From UBA5018 sp947463165 (GTDB taxonomy: Bacteria; Cyanobacteriota; Cyanobacteriia; PCC-6307; Cyanobiaceae), in NCBI GenBank assembly GCA_943371245.1, contig CALRTY020000003.1:1-64000 (forward strand): a DNA stretch of 64,000 bases. The letters are read 5' to 3'. Positions within the stretch are counted from its first letter, which is position 1, and each line of letters starts with the position of its first letter. The translations under genes and the position numbers were made by a program. Under the pieces are notes generated by a model that saw only the letters and a program-made list of their open reading frames with translations, had not been told where the DNA came from and did not search any database. Below are positions 6,622 through 15,067 of this stretch, piece after piece.

Positions 6622-9234
6622 CTACGTTTGTGCCTGCCGCGCCAGCCGGGCCTTGGTGAAGGCTGTGGCTATTGCCTGGCGAGGATCTTCCGGCCAGGGG
6701 TGTTTTGGATAGCGCCCCCGCAGTTCCCGGCGCACCTGGGCGTAGCCGTGATCCCAGAAGCCGCCCAGATCCTGGGTGATGGCTGCCGGTTGACCAGCGG
6801 GGGTGAGCAGGTGCACAGTCACCGCCAACTGCCCATCCAGCAGGGTGGGGGTGTGCCGCAGGCCGAACATTTCCTGCAGTTTCACCGCCAGCACCGGCCG
6901 CTCGCCGCTGTAGTCCAGGGGCACTTGGCGGCCCGATGGCACGCTCAGCCGGCTCGGCAGCAACCGATCCAGCTGCCTTCGCTGCTCCCAGGGGGCCTGG
7001 CGCCAGAGGGCCTCGTCAAGATCCAGGCGCTGCAACTCATCGAGGCTGCCGATTCCCTCTAGGTGGGGAGCCAACCACTGGTCCAGCGTCTGCAACAGAT
7101 CCTTGGACTCACTGGCGGGCCAGGGGGCTCCCAGTAGACGGTGGGCCAGCTGCAGGCGGCCCTGGAGCTGGCGGCGTTCCGGCGTCCAGGGCAGCACCGC
7201 CAGGCCCCGTTCCCGCAGGCCAGCCAGCAGGGACGCCTGCACCGCCTCCCGATCCCCTGCCTGGGCAGGGCCACTCCAAACCCGCCGCTCCAGCACCAGG
7301 GCATCGAGCCGCAGCAGCTCTTCTCGGCGTACCCGGCCGGTGGCGCCATCCCAACTGGCCAGCCGTTCGCGACTGATTCCTGCCTCTGCCGCCAGCTCCA
7401 GCACAGCGCTGCGATCGAGGGCCAGGGCCAGTTGAATCCTGGCCTCCGTTGCCTGGCAATAGGCTGCCTGGCCATCGGCGCTGGCCACCGCCAGGGCTTC
7501 GCAGTGGGCTAGGGGATCGCTGGGGTGAAGCTTGGCGCCGCGGCCGCTGCGCATCAAAAATCGACCGGCTTGGCCGTCGCGATTCAGGGCCAACCGCTCC
7601 GGATAGGCCTGGGCGACCAGCAGCGCCGCCAGCAGCCCTTCGCTTTGGTGCCGCTGGTTAGGAGAAGCTTCGGCCCCTCTGTCGGCCCTGGCTCCCGTAT
7701 CCGATCTGCCGGCACTGGCCAGCACCTGGCGTCGTAGCTGCTCCTTGATTTGTTGATATTGCTGGCGTCTGCGGTCTGGGCCGCCGCCCCTCAGCCAATC
7801 CAGACGCCGCATCAGATCGCAGCCAAACTGCTCGCTCTCCAGGGGATCTCGCTCGCTCAGCAGGACGGCCAGTTCACAGCCCAGCCCCAATTGGCCCTGG
7901 CCGTGGGCGAGTAGGAGCAGGTGCCCCAGGCGTGGGTGCAGACCCAGCTGGGCTAGTTGACGGCCGTGGGGCAGCAGCGTCCCGTCGGCGTTCAGGGCAT
8001 CGAGTTGCAGCAGCAGCTGCCTGGCTTCCTCCAGGGCCCGCTTTGGTGGCGGATCGAGCCAATCCAGTTGCTCGCCAAGCGGATCCCCCCATTGGGCCAG
8101 CTGTAGTGCCAGCGGCAGTGGATCCGCCTCTAGTAGTTCCGGTGGATCAAAGCCGGGGCGGCGCTGCTGCTCTGCCGGGCTCCAGAGGCGAACACAACGA
8201 CCAGGTGCCAGGCGTCCGGCCCGGCCGGCCCGCTGGTCGGCGCTGGCCTGGCTGGCGGGCAGGGTCACCAGAGCGGCCATGCCGGTGGCCGGATCGAAGC
8301 GGCTGCGGCGAGTCAAGCCGCTGTCGATCACCAGCTTGACCCCGGCAATCGTCAGCGAACTCTCGGCCAGGTTGGTGGCCAGGACCACCTTGCCGGCCGA
8401 ACTGGTGGCTGGGCTGATCGCCCGGCCCTGGGCCGCCAGCGGCAGGTTTCCATGCAGGGGTGTGCATTCGATCGAGCCACCCCAGCTGGTGTCTTGAATG
8501 GCTCTGAGACAGGCCTGGATTTCCCGCTGGCCCGGCAGGAACACCAGGGCGGTGTCTCCGGCGGCACCGCGCTGATCCAGCCAGTGGCTCTCCAGGGCCC
8601 GCAGCACCTGGTGATCCAGCCGCTCCATGGGCCTCGCCGGTTGATGGCTGATGGCGACGGCATGGCTGCGCCCCTGGCTGCTGAGCACCTGGGCTCCCTC
8701 GATGGCCGCGGCCAGGGGGGCGGCCGCCAGGGTGGCCGACATCAAGGCGATGCGCAGCTCTGGGGTCAGCAGATTGCGGGCCTGGCGCACCAGGGCCAGG
8801 GCCAGGTCGGTATCGGCGCCCCGCTCGTGGAATTCATCGAAGAGCAGGTAGCGCACTCCCTCCAGCGCTGGGTCGCCCTGCAGGCGCCTTAAAAACACGC
8901 CGGTGGTGAGCACCTCGATGCGGGTGGCGTTGGAGCGGCGCGATTCCAGCCTCACGCTGTAGCCCACCCGCTGGCCCACCGGTTCGTTCAGTTCCGCAGC
9001 TAGCCGCATCGCTGCCGATTTGGCGGCGATGCGGCGCGGCTCCAGCATCCAGATTTGATCCTTGCCGCCTGGCTCAAGGCCTTCCAGCAGCCAGAGGGGC
9101 ACGCGGCTGGTCTTGCCAGCTCCCGGCGGGGCGTGCAAAACCAGGGTGGCTCCCGGCGGGGCCAGGGTCTCGCCGATGGCTGCCAGCAGGCTGTCGATGG
9201 GCAGTGGCTGCCGCGGTCTCGGCAGGGGAGCCAT
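6622..9234 (-). CDS. hrpB: ATP-dependent helicase HrpB
   Basis: An 870-residue DEAH/RHA-family helicase. Walker A is HAPPGAGKTSRVP (about residues 34-46), motif II is FDEFHERG (about 131-138), motif III is ALMSATL, and motifs V and VI are LATNLAESSLTI and QRAGRAGRLAPG. The helicase core is followed by the HA2/OB region and a C-terminal HrpB-specific domain (for example VRRELRGRYPKHPWPEDP near the end). Length is normal for HrpB (about 800-870). HrpB's physiological role in bacteria is poorly defined; RNA substrates are assumed from the family. The next gene (9279-9701) lies 44 bases upstream on the same strand. Confidence 0.95.
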   Translation of the reverse strand: MAPLPRPRQPLPIDSLLAAIGETLAPPGATLVLHAPPGAGKTSRVPLWLLEGLEPGGKDQIWMLEPRRIAAKSAAMRLAAELNEPVGQRVGYSVRLESRRSNATRIEVLTTGVFLRRLQGDPALEGVRYLLFDEFHERGADTDLALALVRQARNLLTPELRIALMSATLAAAPLAAAIEGAQVLSSQGRSHAVAISHQPARPMERLDHQVLRALESHWLDQRGAAGDTALVFLPGQREIQACLRAIQDTSWGGSIECTPLHGNLPLAAQGRAISPATSSAGKVVLATNLAESSLTIAGVKLVIDSGLTRRSRFDPATGMAALVTLPASQASADQRAGRAGRLAPGRCVRLWSPAEQQRRPGFDPPELLEADPLPLALQLAQWGDPLGEQLDWLDPPPKRALEEARQLLLQLDALNADGTLLPHGRQLAQLGLHPRLGHLLLLAHGQGQLGLGCELAVLLSERDPLESEQFGCDLMRRLDWLRGGGPDRRRQQYQQIKEQLRRQVLASAGRSDTGARADRGAEASPNQRHQSEGLLAALLVAQAYPERLALNRDGQAGRFLMRSGRGAKLHPSDPLAHCEALAVASADGQAAYCQATEARIQLALALDRSAVLELAAEAGISRERLASWDGATGRVRREELLRLDALVLERRVWSGPAQAGDREAVQASLLAGLRERGLAVLPWTPERRQLQGRLQLAHRLLGAPWPASESKDLLQTLDQWLAPHLEGIGSLDELQRLDLDEALWRQAPWEQRRQLDRLLPSRLSVPSGRQVPLDYSGERPVLAVKLQEMFGLRHTPTLLDGQLAVTVHLLTPAGQPAAITQDLGGFWDHGYAQVRRELRGRYPKHPWPEDPRQAIATAFTKARLARQAQT

Positions 9235-9278
9235 CAGTGCAGGGGAGCCATCAGTAAAGGGCCATCAGCTCAGGGACC

Positions 9279-9701
9279 TCAGCGCACGTGGCGCATGCCA
9301 TCCACGGGGTGGTAGTCCTCGCCGGTGGTTTCTTCGTAAATGATCGCCGGCAGACCCGTTTCAAAAATCGTCTGCAGGGCTTCTTTCAGAAAGGGATTCC
9401 AGCCGCCGGTGCTCACCTTGCCGTGGCGCACCGTCCAATCCCAGGTGCCCGGCAGATCGCGGGGGATGCGGCCCTCCCGATCGCGGCGGGCCACCAGATC
9501 CTGGGATTCCACCAGGCCCACCAGGATCGGCGCCTTGCCATAGGCGGGGGTGAGGCTCAGCTCCAGGCGCACCGGGTCTTCCTTCACCAGCTTGAGGCGA
9601 AAGCGGGGGGGCAGTTTGAGCGTGCGCAGGACCGCGGCCACAATCCTGGTGCGCTGATCCACCGCACGCTGTTCTGGCCTTTGTTCCACCTTCAATCTCA
9701 C
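9279..9701 (-). CDS. Conserved cyanobacterial protein of unknown function
   Basis: A 140-residue soluble protein with mixed alpha/beta character. It is rich in charged residues in the N-terminal half (RLKLVKEDPVRLELSL) and has a central WDWTVRHGKVSTGGWNPFL stretch and a C-terminal acidic/aromatic segment. No signal peptide, membrane segment or catalytic motif is visible. Codon use and position between hrpB and the DUF2973 gene on the same strand (17-base gap to 9719) support a real gene. I do not recognise a named family. Confidence 0.7.
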   Translation of the reverse strand: MRLKVEQRPEQRAVDQRTRIVAAVLRTLKLPPRFRLKLVKEDPVRLELSLTPAYGKAPILVGLVESQDLVARRDREGRIPRDLPGTWDWTVRHGKVSTGGWNPFLKEALQTIFETGLPAIIYEETTGEDYHPVDGMRHVR

Positions 9702-9718
9702 GAGTCACACCAGCGAGC

Positions 9719-9985
9719 CTATTCAGCGGGCGGCTCCTGAGCCTGCGGGTCGTTGGCTTGGTCGCTGAAGCGCACCGTGAGCAGGTTTTCCCTGGTGATG
9801 CGACCTTCGGCATCGAGCAGTTCGGGATGAATGGTGGGGCGTCCGGTGCGGTCCCCGGCGATCACATCTCCGGGCCTGGGCACGGCCGAGAAGCCGCGGC
9901 GCATCACCTGAAAGGCCTGCCAGAGCAGCAGTAAAAAGCACAGCCCGTAGATCAGCGGAAAGATCTGGGAGAGCAGGGCGTTCAT
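9719..9985 (-). CDS. DUF2973 family small membrane protein
   Basis: An 88-residue protein with one N-terminal membrane segment (about residues 8-25) and a polar tail carrying the signature THPELLDAEG-like stretch (here TIHPELLDAEGRIT) and ENLLTVRFSD, which I recognise from the cyanobacterial DUF2973 family. Function is unknown. The frame is open further upstream to 10165, but those 60 residues are low complexity and overlap the small gene at 10035-10202, so the ATG at 9985 is the better start. Confidence 0.75.
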   Translation of the reverse strand: MNALLSQIFPLIYGLCFLLLLWQAFQVMRRGFSAVPRPGDVIAGDRTGRPTIHPELLDAEGRITRENLLTVRFSDQANDPQAQEPPAE

Positions 9986-10034
9986 GACCAGGCCGCCGGG
10001 CAGTGGATTCTGGCCACTGCCCATGGTCGAACCA

Positions 10035-10202
10035 TCATGACCTGCTCCGCTCTGGCCTTGGTGGCGAAGCCAGGGGGGCACGCTGCTGCGCCGCTGAAGA
10101 GGTTTGCTGTTGATCTGCGGCGCTAGCCAACAGCCAGGCCCAGAGAGTGGTACAGGCTGCGCCAAAGGTGAGAAAAGCCAGCAGCAGGCGACTGGTGTCC
10201 AT
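10035..10202 (-). CDS. 55-residue single-span membrane protein
   Basis: An ATG at 10202 opens a 55-codon frame with a hydrophobic segment (RLLLAFLTFGAACTTLWAWL, residues 5-24) followed by a Gln/Ser/Ala/Pro-rich polar tail, ending at 10035. It sits 49 bases upstream of the DUF2973 gene on the same strand, and a frame of DUF2973-like length precedes it in no other reading, so a two-gene operon of small membrane proteins is plausible. The ribosome binding site is weak (aagag immediately before the ATG). No family recognised. Confidence 0.55.
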   Translation of the reverse strand: MDTSRLLLAFLTFGAACTTLWAWLLASAADQQQTSSAAQQRAPLASPPRPERSRS

Positions 10203-10235
10203 CTCTTGTAAGAAAACTTTATCTAGCTTACGGCC

Positions 10236-10265
10236 GCTCCCGGGGCGAATGCTCGCCCCGGGAGC
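10236..10265. promoter_or_regulatory. 13-bp perfect GC-rich hairpin between divergent genes
   Basis: gctcccggggcga (10236-10248) is the exact inverted complement of tcgccccgggagc (10253-10265) with a 4-base loop. It lies between the divergent starts of the 55-residue gene (10202, minus) and the HtrA gene (10313, plus). No gene end is near and no T-run follows, so a terminator is unlikely. It may be an operator or a structured leader. Confidence 0.55.
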
Positions 10266-10312
10266 CTGAACCTGACTACGGTTTAAGGATTGATCTTTAG
10301 GGATTGGGTGTG

Positions 10313-11497
10313 ATGGTCACCGCTGCCCCTGTCCTGTCTCGGTTCTTTGACCGGCTGCGGCTGCCCAGGACGGTGCTTGCCGCCAGTTTGATCGGCAGCC
10401 TCGCGGCCGCCGCTGGACCCCTGCTCGGCGGGGCGCTGCTGCTGGGCTCCTCCCCCCCTAGCCGGGCCCAGTCGGCCAAGGCGGGGCTCCTCTCCAGCCA
10501 GTCGTTTGTAGCCGTCGCGGTTCGTCGCGCTGGGCCTGCGGTGGTCACCATCGATACGGAGCGCAAGGTGATGGCGCCGGGAGCTGCCGTGGGAGCTCTG
10601 CCCCGGGGCCTGCTGGCGGATCCCCTGTTCCGTCAATTCTTTGCACTGCCCCAAGTGGCCCCCCCCTCCCAACGCACGGAGCGAGGTCAGGGCAGTGGCG
10701 TGATTTTCCAGGCCGATGGCCTGATCCTCACCAACGCCCATGTGGTGGATAAGAGCGAGCGGGTCACGGTGGGCTTGCCTGATGGCCGGCGGGTGGCCGC
10801 TCGGGTGGTTGGCATCGACCGGATCACCGATTTGGCCCTGGTGAGGCTGGTGGGAGCGGGCCCATGGCCCGTGGCTGTTCTGGGCAATTCCGACGCCGTG
10901 CACGTGGGCGACTGGGCCATTGCCGTGGGTAATCCCTACGGCCTTGATAACACCGTGACCCTGGGAATCATTAGTAGCCTCAATCGCAATGCCAGCAAGC
11001 TGGGGATAATGGATAAGCGCCTGGATTTAATCCAGACTGATGCTGCGATCAACCCTGGAAATTCTGGCGGCCCCCTCCTCAATGCCGATGGCGAGGTGGT
11101 GGGCATCAATACCCTGGTGCGAACGGGGCCTGGCGCTGGTCTTGGCTTTGCCATCCCGATCAACCGGGCGCGGGAGATCTCAGCCCAATTGATAGCCTCG
11201 GGCCGGGTCAGTCATCCGTTCATCGGCCTGGCTCTCGATACCGTGCGGGCTGCTGACGGCGGAGCTGCTGGAGCTGGCGCAAGGGTGGTTTCTGTGGTCC
11301 AGAGCGGTCCAGCCGCCAGGGCGGGCATGCGGCAGGGGGATGTGGTGGTCTCAGCGGCCGGGCAGTTGGTGCAAAGCCCCGCTGATTTAGTCACCGCCGT
11401 GGAGCGCGCCGGGGTGGGCCGTCCGCTGCTCCTTACTGTGGAAAGGGATAATCGCAGACTGGAATTGGAGGTTACCCCAGCCCAAATGGGCGGTTAA
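10313..11497 (+). CDS. HtrA/Deg-family trypsin-like serine protease
   Basis: A 394-residue periplasmic or lumenal serine protease/chaperone. The N-terminus has a signal/anchor (about residues 20-45) ending near SRAQS. The trypsin-like domain shows the triad: His in LILTNAHVVD, Asp in RITDLALVRL and Ser in NPGNSGGPLLN. One PDZ domain follows (about residues 300-390, with GPAARAGMRQGDVVVSAAG). This is the HhoA/HhoB/HtrA type of cyanobacteria, which acts in stress protein quality control. I chose the ATG at 10313 because a ttaggga ribosome binding site lies 9-15 bases before it. A TTG at 10304 is the other option. Confidence 0.93.
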   Translation: MVTAAPVLSRFFDRLRLPRTVLAASLIGSLAAAAGPLLGGALLLGSSPPSRAQSAKAGLLSSQSFVAVAVRRAGPAVVTIDTERKVMAPGAAVGALPRGLLADPLFRQFFALPQVAPPSQRTERGQGSGVIFQADGLILTNAHVVDKSERVTVGLPDGRRVAARVVGIDRITDLALVRLVGAGPWPVAVLGNSDAVHVGDWAIAVGNPYGLDNTVTLGIISSLNRNASKLGIMDKRLDLIQTDAAINPGNSGGPLLNADGEVVGINTLVRTGPGAGLGFAIPINRAREISAQLIASGRVSHPFIGLALDTVRAADGGAAGAGARVVSVVQSGPAARAGMRQGDVVVSAAGQLVQSPADLVTAVERAGVGRPLLLTVERDNRRLELEVTPAQMGG

Positions 11498-11849
11498 ATG
11501 ATGGCGCAAGCTTGTAATTGCGCAGTCTTATAGCTGGCATGAGCCCTGGACCGGATGGCAGGCTAGGCGGCGGATTTATAATAGGCTATGCAGTGGATTG
11601 AACTAAATTAATCTTGTGATTTGGGGTTGATTCGTTTTGGCTTGAAATTCATTTGCTTATAATCAATGACGGCAACTAAGCTGGCTGTTCCATCTTTGCC
11701 CGGTGAAGCTCCTGGAGCTAACAGGGATTCTAATGTTTTGAACTTGCCTGCTGGGCTGCTGTATTGGTGATATGGGCTGATGTCGGATTGGTGTGAGGCT
11801 TGACAGGTGGCTGAAATGCCAGCAAGAGGTGGACTTGATAGATGCTTGA
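11498..11849. other. Intergenic region, no clear element
   Basis: 350 bases between the 3' ends of the HtrA gene and a convergent small gene. It is AT-richer than its surroundings. A weak 6-bp inverted repeat (gcgcaa / ttgcgc, 11504-11523) just after htrA has no T-run. I see no tandem array, RNA gene or convincing ORF here. Confidence 0.5.
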
Positions 11850-12077
11850 TCAGGCCTCGCTGGGAGACTGCTGAGCAAATCCAGCTGCGAAGCGTGAGGG
11901 AGACTCAAGCTGCTGGCGCATCACCCACTGGGTTGCGGCTTTCTGGCTGTGCCAGGCCTGCAGCAGTTGCTTGGCAATTCCTTGCAGGGTTTGCAGGTCG
12001 GCCGTGGCGTCGATGGCGCGGCTCATGCGCTCGAGCTCAAATTTTTGGCCGAGACTCAGTGCTAGCGGTTCGGACAT
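11850..12077 (-). CDS. Small conserved helical protein
   Basis: A 75-residue protein beginning MSEPLALSLGQKFELERM and continuing as two predicted helices (AKQLLQAWHSQKAATQWVM) with a short tail. The frame is open further upstream to 12515, but that part is in a low-complexity region overlapping another candidate gene. The ATG at 12077 starts the well-behaved part. The opening LSLGQKFEL and the helix-turn-helix layout recall the LSLEQEF opening of NblA phycobilisome-degradation adaptors. That is only a resemblance, and the family is not established. No other neighbours inform its role. Confidence 0.6.
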   Translation of the reverse strand: MSEPLALSLGQKFELERMSRAIDATADLQTLQGIAKQLLQAWHSQKAATQWVMRQQLESPSRFAAGFAQQSPSEA

Positions 12078-12219
12078 GACTGAACTTCGCGATTGGGCTT
12101 TGATCAGTCCCAATGCTACAAACTGTTTCAAGGGCTTGCGTAGCGGTTGCAACGCTTGCCCTGATTTCGTGTTCGTTTCGTGGCTTGGCGGTCCGGCCGG
12201 GCTGCCCCGTCTGGCTGCT

Positions 12220-12474
12220 TCAGGCCTGCTCGCGCAGTTCCTCGACGCAGCGTGTGACGCATTCCCCATCATCGAGGGAGCAGGTGGTGATGCAGCTGAA
12301 ATAGGTTTCCATCGCATCGCTGGTGGAGTGGCTCTGGTGGCCAGTGCCAGCCTCGCTGGGGCCGCTGCCGCTGGCGAAGCAGTCGCCGCTGGCGAAGCAG
12401 TCGCCGCTGAAGCCGCCGCCATGGAATGAACCGCTGTTGAAAGGGGTGCTGAACTGTTGGAAGCCGCTTGACAT
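12220..12474 (-). CDS. Small protein with twin CX3C motif
   Basis: An 84-codon frame whose last 30 residues form a compact unit: two CX3C motifs (CITTC and CVTRC) six residues apart, followed by an acidic end. A twin CX3C hairpin can form two disulfides or bind a metal. The N-terminal half is Ser/Gly/Phe-rich and contains an 18-bp direct duplication giving DCFASGDCFASG. An internal ATG at 12312 would produce only the twin-cysteine part and may be the true start. I do not recognise a named family. Confidence 0.6.
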   Translation of the reverse strand: MSSGFQQFSTPFNSGSFHGGGFSGDCFASGDCFASGSGPSEAGTGHQSHSTSDAMETYFSCITTCSLDDGECVTRCVEELREQA

Positions 12475-12625
12475 GACCGAGCTCCGTCAGGGGATGGTGA
12501 TGTCAGCCTATGCACACTGACGCCGTTTGTTTCACTTTGGTCTCAAAAATGAGTGGGTATGCCTAGGACTCTATGAAGTTGTGTGGCAGCGGCAGTTTGA
12601 CGCCGCCAGGGCGCTTGGATTCGGT

Positions 12626-14374
12626 TTAGGCCTTGGCTTGGCGAGCTTCGGCTTTGGCCTGGCGTTTCTGAGCCAGCTTTTCATTGTTTTTGGCCCTGGC
12701 ACTGGCCTGCTTCTGCTGCCGGTCTGCCTGGGCAGCTGCGGCTAGGGCCTGGTCGGCTTCCTCCTGTTTCTTGGCCAGGTAGTAGGCGTAGTCGCCCCGA
12801 TATAGCACCAGTTCGCCATCGCGCAGTTCCACGATGCGGTTGGCTACCCGGGCGATGAAGGTGCGGTCGTGGCTTACTAATAGCGCGGCCCCCTCGTATT
12901 CGATCAAGGCATCTTCCAGCATCTGTTTGGCAGGAATGTCCAAGTGGTTGGTGGGCTCATCCAGCAGCAGCAGGTTGCAGGGTCGCAGCAGCATCAAAGC
13001 CAGGGCGAGTCGGGCCTTCTCTCCCCCGGAGAGTTTGCCCGCCTGTTTAAACACGCTCTCGTTGGAGAAGCAGAAGCTGCCCAACAGGGAGCGCACCTGG
13101 GTTTGGGTCCAGTCGGGAACGGTTTCAAATATTGTGTCGATAACGGTTTTTTCCAGATCGAGGGCTTCGGCTTGGTTCTGCTCAAAGTAGCCGGCCACCA
13201 CGTTGTGCTCGCCGATCGTGGCGTGGCCATCATCGGGTTTCTCCATCCCCATGATCAGTCGTAATAGGGTGGATTTGCCGGCGCCATTTGGGCCAACAAA
13301 GGCAATCCTTTCGCCTCGCTCCACCTCTAGATTGGCGCCAAGAAAAAGAATCTTTTCGCCATAGGTGTGGCTGAGATCGCCAATTTCGGCCACGATGCGG
13401 CCGGAGCGTGGCGCTTCTGGGAAGCGAAATTTTGGGCCCGTAAGGCTCTCAATGGGAGCTTCGATCCGCTCCACCTTGTCGAGTAGCTTCTCTCGGCTCT
13501 TGGCCTGGGTGGAGCGGGTGGCGCTGGCCCGGAAGCGATCGATATAGGCCTGTTGGGAGGATAGTTCCTTTTGCTGGCGATCAAAGGCGGCCTGGCTGGC
13601 CTCGCGCTCCAGCAGTTTTTGCTCCAGGTGTTGGCTGTAATTTCCTAAATAGGTGCGGGAGATGCCCCGCTCTGTTTCAACTATCTGGGTGCATACCCTG
13701 TCTAAAAAGGTGCGGTCATGGCTGATTACCACCAGGGCGGCAGTTTGGTCCACCAGGTAGTTTTCCAGCCATTGAATTGTTTCGAGGTCCAGGTGGTTGG
13801 TGGGCTCATCCAGTAGCAGTAGGTCTGGATCTTGCAGCAGAATTTTGCCAAGGGCGATGCGCATCTGCCAACCGCCGGAATAGTCGGCCACCAGTTGTTC
13901 GGCCCCCTCCACGCTGAAGCCAATGCTGGGCAAAAGTTTGTCGATGCGGGCATCGAGCTCGTAGCCATGCAGCGCTTCGAAGCGCTCATGCAGGCTCCCG
14001 AGTTCGTGGATCAGAACCTCCAGGTGTTCCGGGTCGTTGGCGGCCTTTTCGCCCGCCAGTTCCGCCTCCACCTGTCGTTGGCGATTTAGAACCAGCGCCG
14101 CCTCACCAAAGGCTTGAAACAGTTCCTGGCGGACGCTGCGGCTGGGGTCGACATCGAACTCCTGTTGCAGGTAGGCGATGCGGGGGTTCCCCTGGGTCAC
14201 CACCTGGCCACTGCTGGGCTCCTCCAAGCCGGCAATCAGGCGCAGCTGGGTGGATTTGCCGGCACCGTTGACGCCCACCAAGCCGACTCGATCCCCAGGT
14301 TTCACCTCCCAGGTGACGTCGCGCAGCACCTCACCAGTGGGATAGATCTTGCCGATGCGTTCGAGGCGGAGCAC
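12626..14374 (-). CDS. ABC-F family ATPase (Uup/EttA-like)
   Basis: A 582-residue protein with two ABC ATPase domains and no membrane segments. The first domain has Walker A GVNGAGKST (about residues 35-43), a signature in DYSGGWQMR and Walker B LLLLDEPTNHLD. The second has GPNGAGKST (about 350), signature KLSGGEKARLALA and Walker B LLLLDEPTNHLD. The inter-domain linker is the charged ABC-F arm (about 240-310). The C-terminus is rich in Lys, Ala and Gln (NNEKLAQKRQAKAEARQAKA). ABC-F proteins act on ribosomes; which subtype this is cannot be settled by eye. Confidence 0.92.
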   Translation of the reverse strand: MLRLERIGKIYPTGEVLRDVTWEVKPGDRVGLVGVNGAGKSTQLRLIAGLEEPSSGQVVTQGNPRIAYLQQEFDVDPSRSVRQELFQAFGEAALVLNRQRQVEAELAGEKAANDPEHLEVLIHELGSLHERFEALHGYELDARIDKLLPSIGFSVEGAEQLVADYSGGWQMRIALGKILLQDPDLLLLDEPTNHLDLETIQWLENYLVDQTAALVVISHDRTFLDRVCTQIVETERGISRTYLGNYSQHLEQKLLEREASQAAFDRQQKELSSQQAYIDRFRASATRSTQAKSREKLLDKVERIEAPIESLTGPKFRFPEAPRSGRIVAEIGDLSHTYGEKILFLGANLEVERGERIAFVGPNGAGKSTLLRLIMGMEKPDDGHATIGEHNVVAGYFEQNQAEALDLEKTVIDTIFETVPDWTQTQVRSLLGSFCFSNESVFKQAGKLSGGEKARLALALMLLRPCNLLLLDEPTNHLDIPAKQMLEDALIEYEGAALLVSHDRTFIARVANRIVELRDGELVLYRGDYAYYLAKKQEEADQALAAAAQADRQQKQASARAKNNEKLAQKRQAKAEARQAKA

Positions 14375-14567
14375 GGGGAGGGGAGGGTGGTTAGGACGGC
14401 GCGGCTGCGATTCAAAAACCTAGCCACCCTGCATCATCCCCGGCGAGCCGCCAAAAAGCACGCCCGGCCAGCCTCCGCCAGAATCACCGCCAGAATCGCC
14501 CGGCGGGGGCTCGCCGCACTTGCCCCACCTGCCTCAGCCAGACTGACTTCGCCCTGTCGCCGCCGCC

Positions 14568-14789
14568 ATGATCAAACGCCTCGAGCAGGTGACGGCCCTT
14601 GTGGTGGCAGCCGGTCTGGCGATTGTCAGTTACTGGCTGTTCTTTAGCTGGGCGGGCGGTGGCGGCTTGAATCGTCCAGGCACCCAGCGCCGCTCAGAGG
14701 CCACCGCGGGCTTTGAGCAGCCATTGCTTGCTGGCGCCATCGTCAAGGGAGCCCAGGTGGGCCTTGACCTCCTCAGCGGTGACGGGTAG
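14568..14789 (+). CDS. Short single-span membrane protein
   Basis: A 73-codon frame starting MIKRLEQVTALVVAAGLAIV, one membrane segment ending WLFFSWAGGGGLNRPG, then a polar tail. The last 32 codons overlap the antisense gene 14694-14945, so either this gene ends in an overlap of about 96 bases or the tail is not conserved. The N-terminal 45 residues look genuinely protein-like (basic lead, clean helix). No family recognised. Confidence 0.5.
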   Translation: MIKRLEQVTALVVAAGLAIVSYWLFFSWAGGGGLNRPGTQRRSEATAGFEQPLLAGAIVKGAQVGLDLLSGDG

Positions 14790-14945
14790 TTGCCAATCAC
14801 GGCCCAGCTGCACAATGCGCTCCAGGGCTCCCTTTGGATCCTGCAGGGCCTGGCGAAACAGGGATTGGCTCAGCTCCTGCTCGGCGCTGATGCGGCCGTA
14901 GAGGGCCATGGCATTGCCGCCCTCGCCTGGGTTGCTGGCGGTCAT
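14694..14945 (-). CDS. Small helical protein, Nif11-like layout
   Basis: An 83-residue protein. After a short polar lead comes MALYGRISAEQELSQSLF, followed by RQALQDPKGALERIVQLG and the segment TAEEVKAHLGSLDD. The pattern of a leading helix, a DPK turn and a later T/SxEEh helix resembles the Nif11 domain used as leader peptide in some cyanobacterial RiPPs, but there is no GG cleavage site or core, so this is only an analogy. The start is either ATG 14945 or ATG 14909. The latter has a gagg element upstream and begins the well-structured part. Confidence 0.6.
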   Translation of the reverse strand: MTASNPGEGGNAMALYGRISAEQELSQSLFRQALQDPKGALERIVQLGRDWQLPVTAEEVKAHLGSLDDGASKQWLLKARGGL

Positions 14946-15067
14946 GGGCACGAACCGACTGGGTTGAACCTATGGGTGCACAGGCGCGCTTGTCGCCTTT
15001 GCCCTTGCGCTTGTTGCCTGCCGTTACGCCGCTGGCGGGGCCGTTGAGCGGTACCAGGCCCAGGCAG

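Noticed and set aside
11504..11523. Terminator after the HtrA gene
   Set aside because: Only a 6-bp stem, AT-containing, with no T-run after it.
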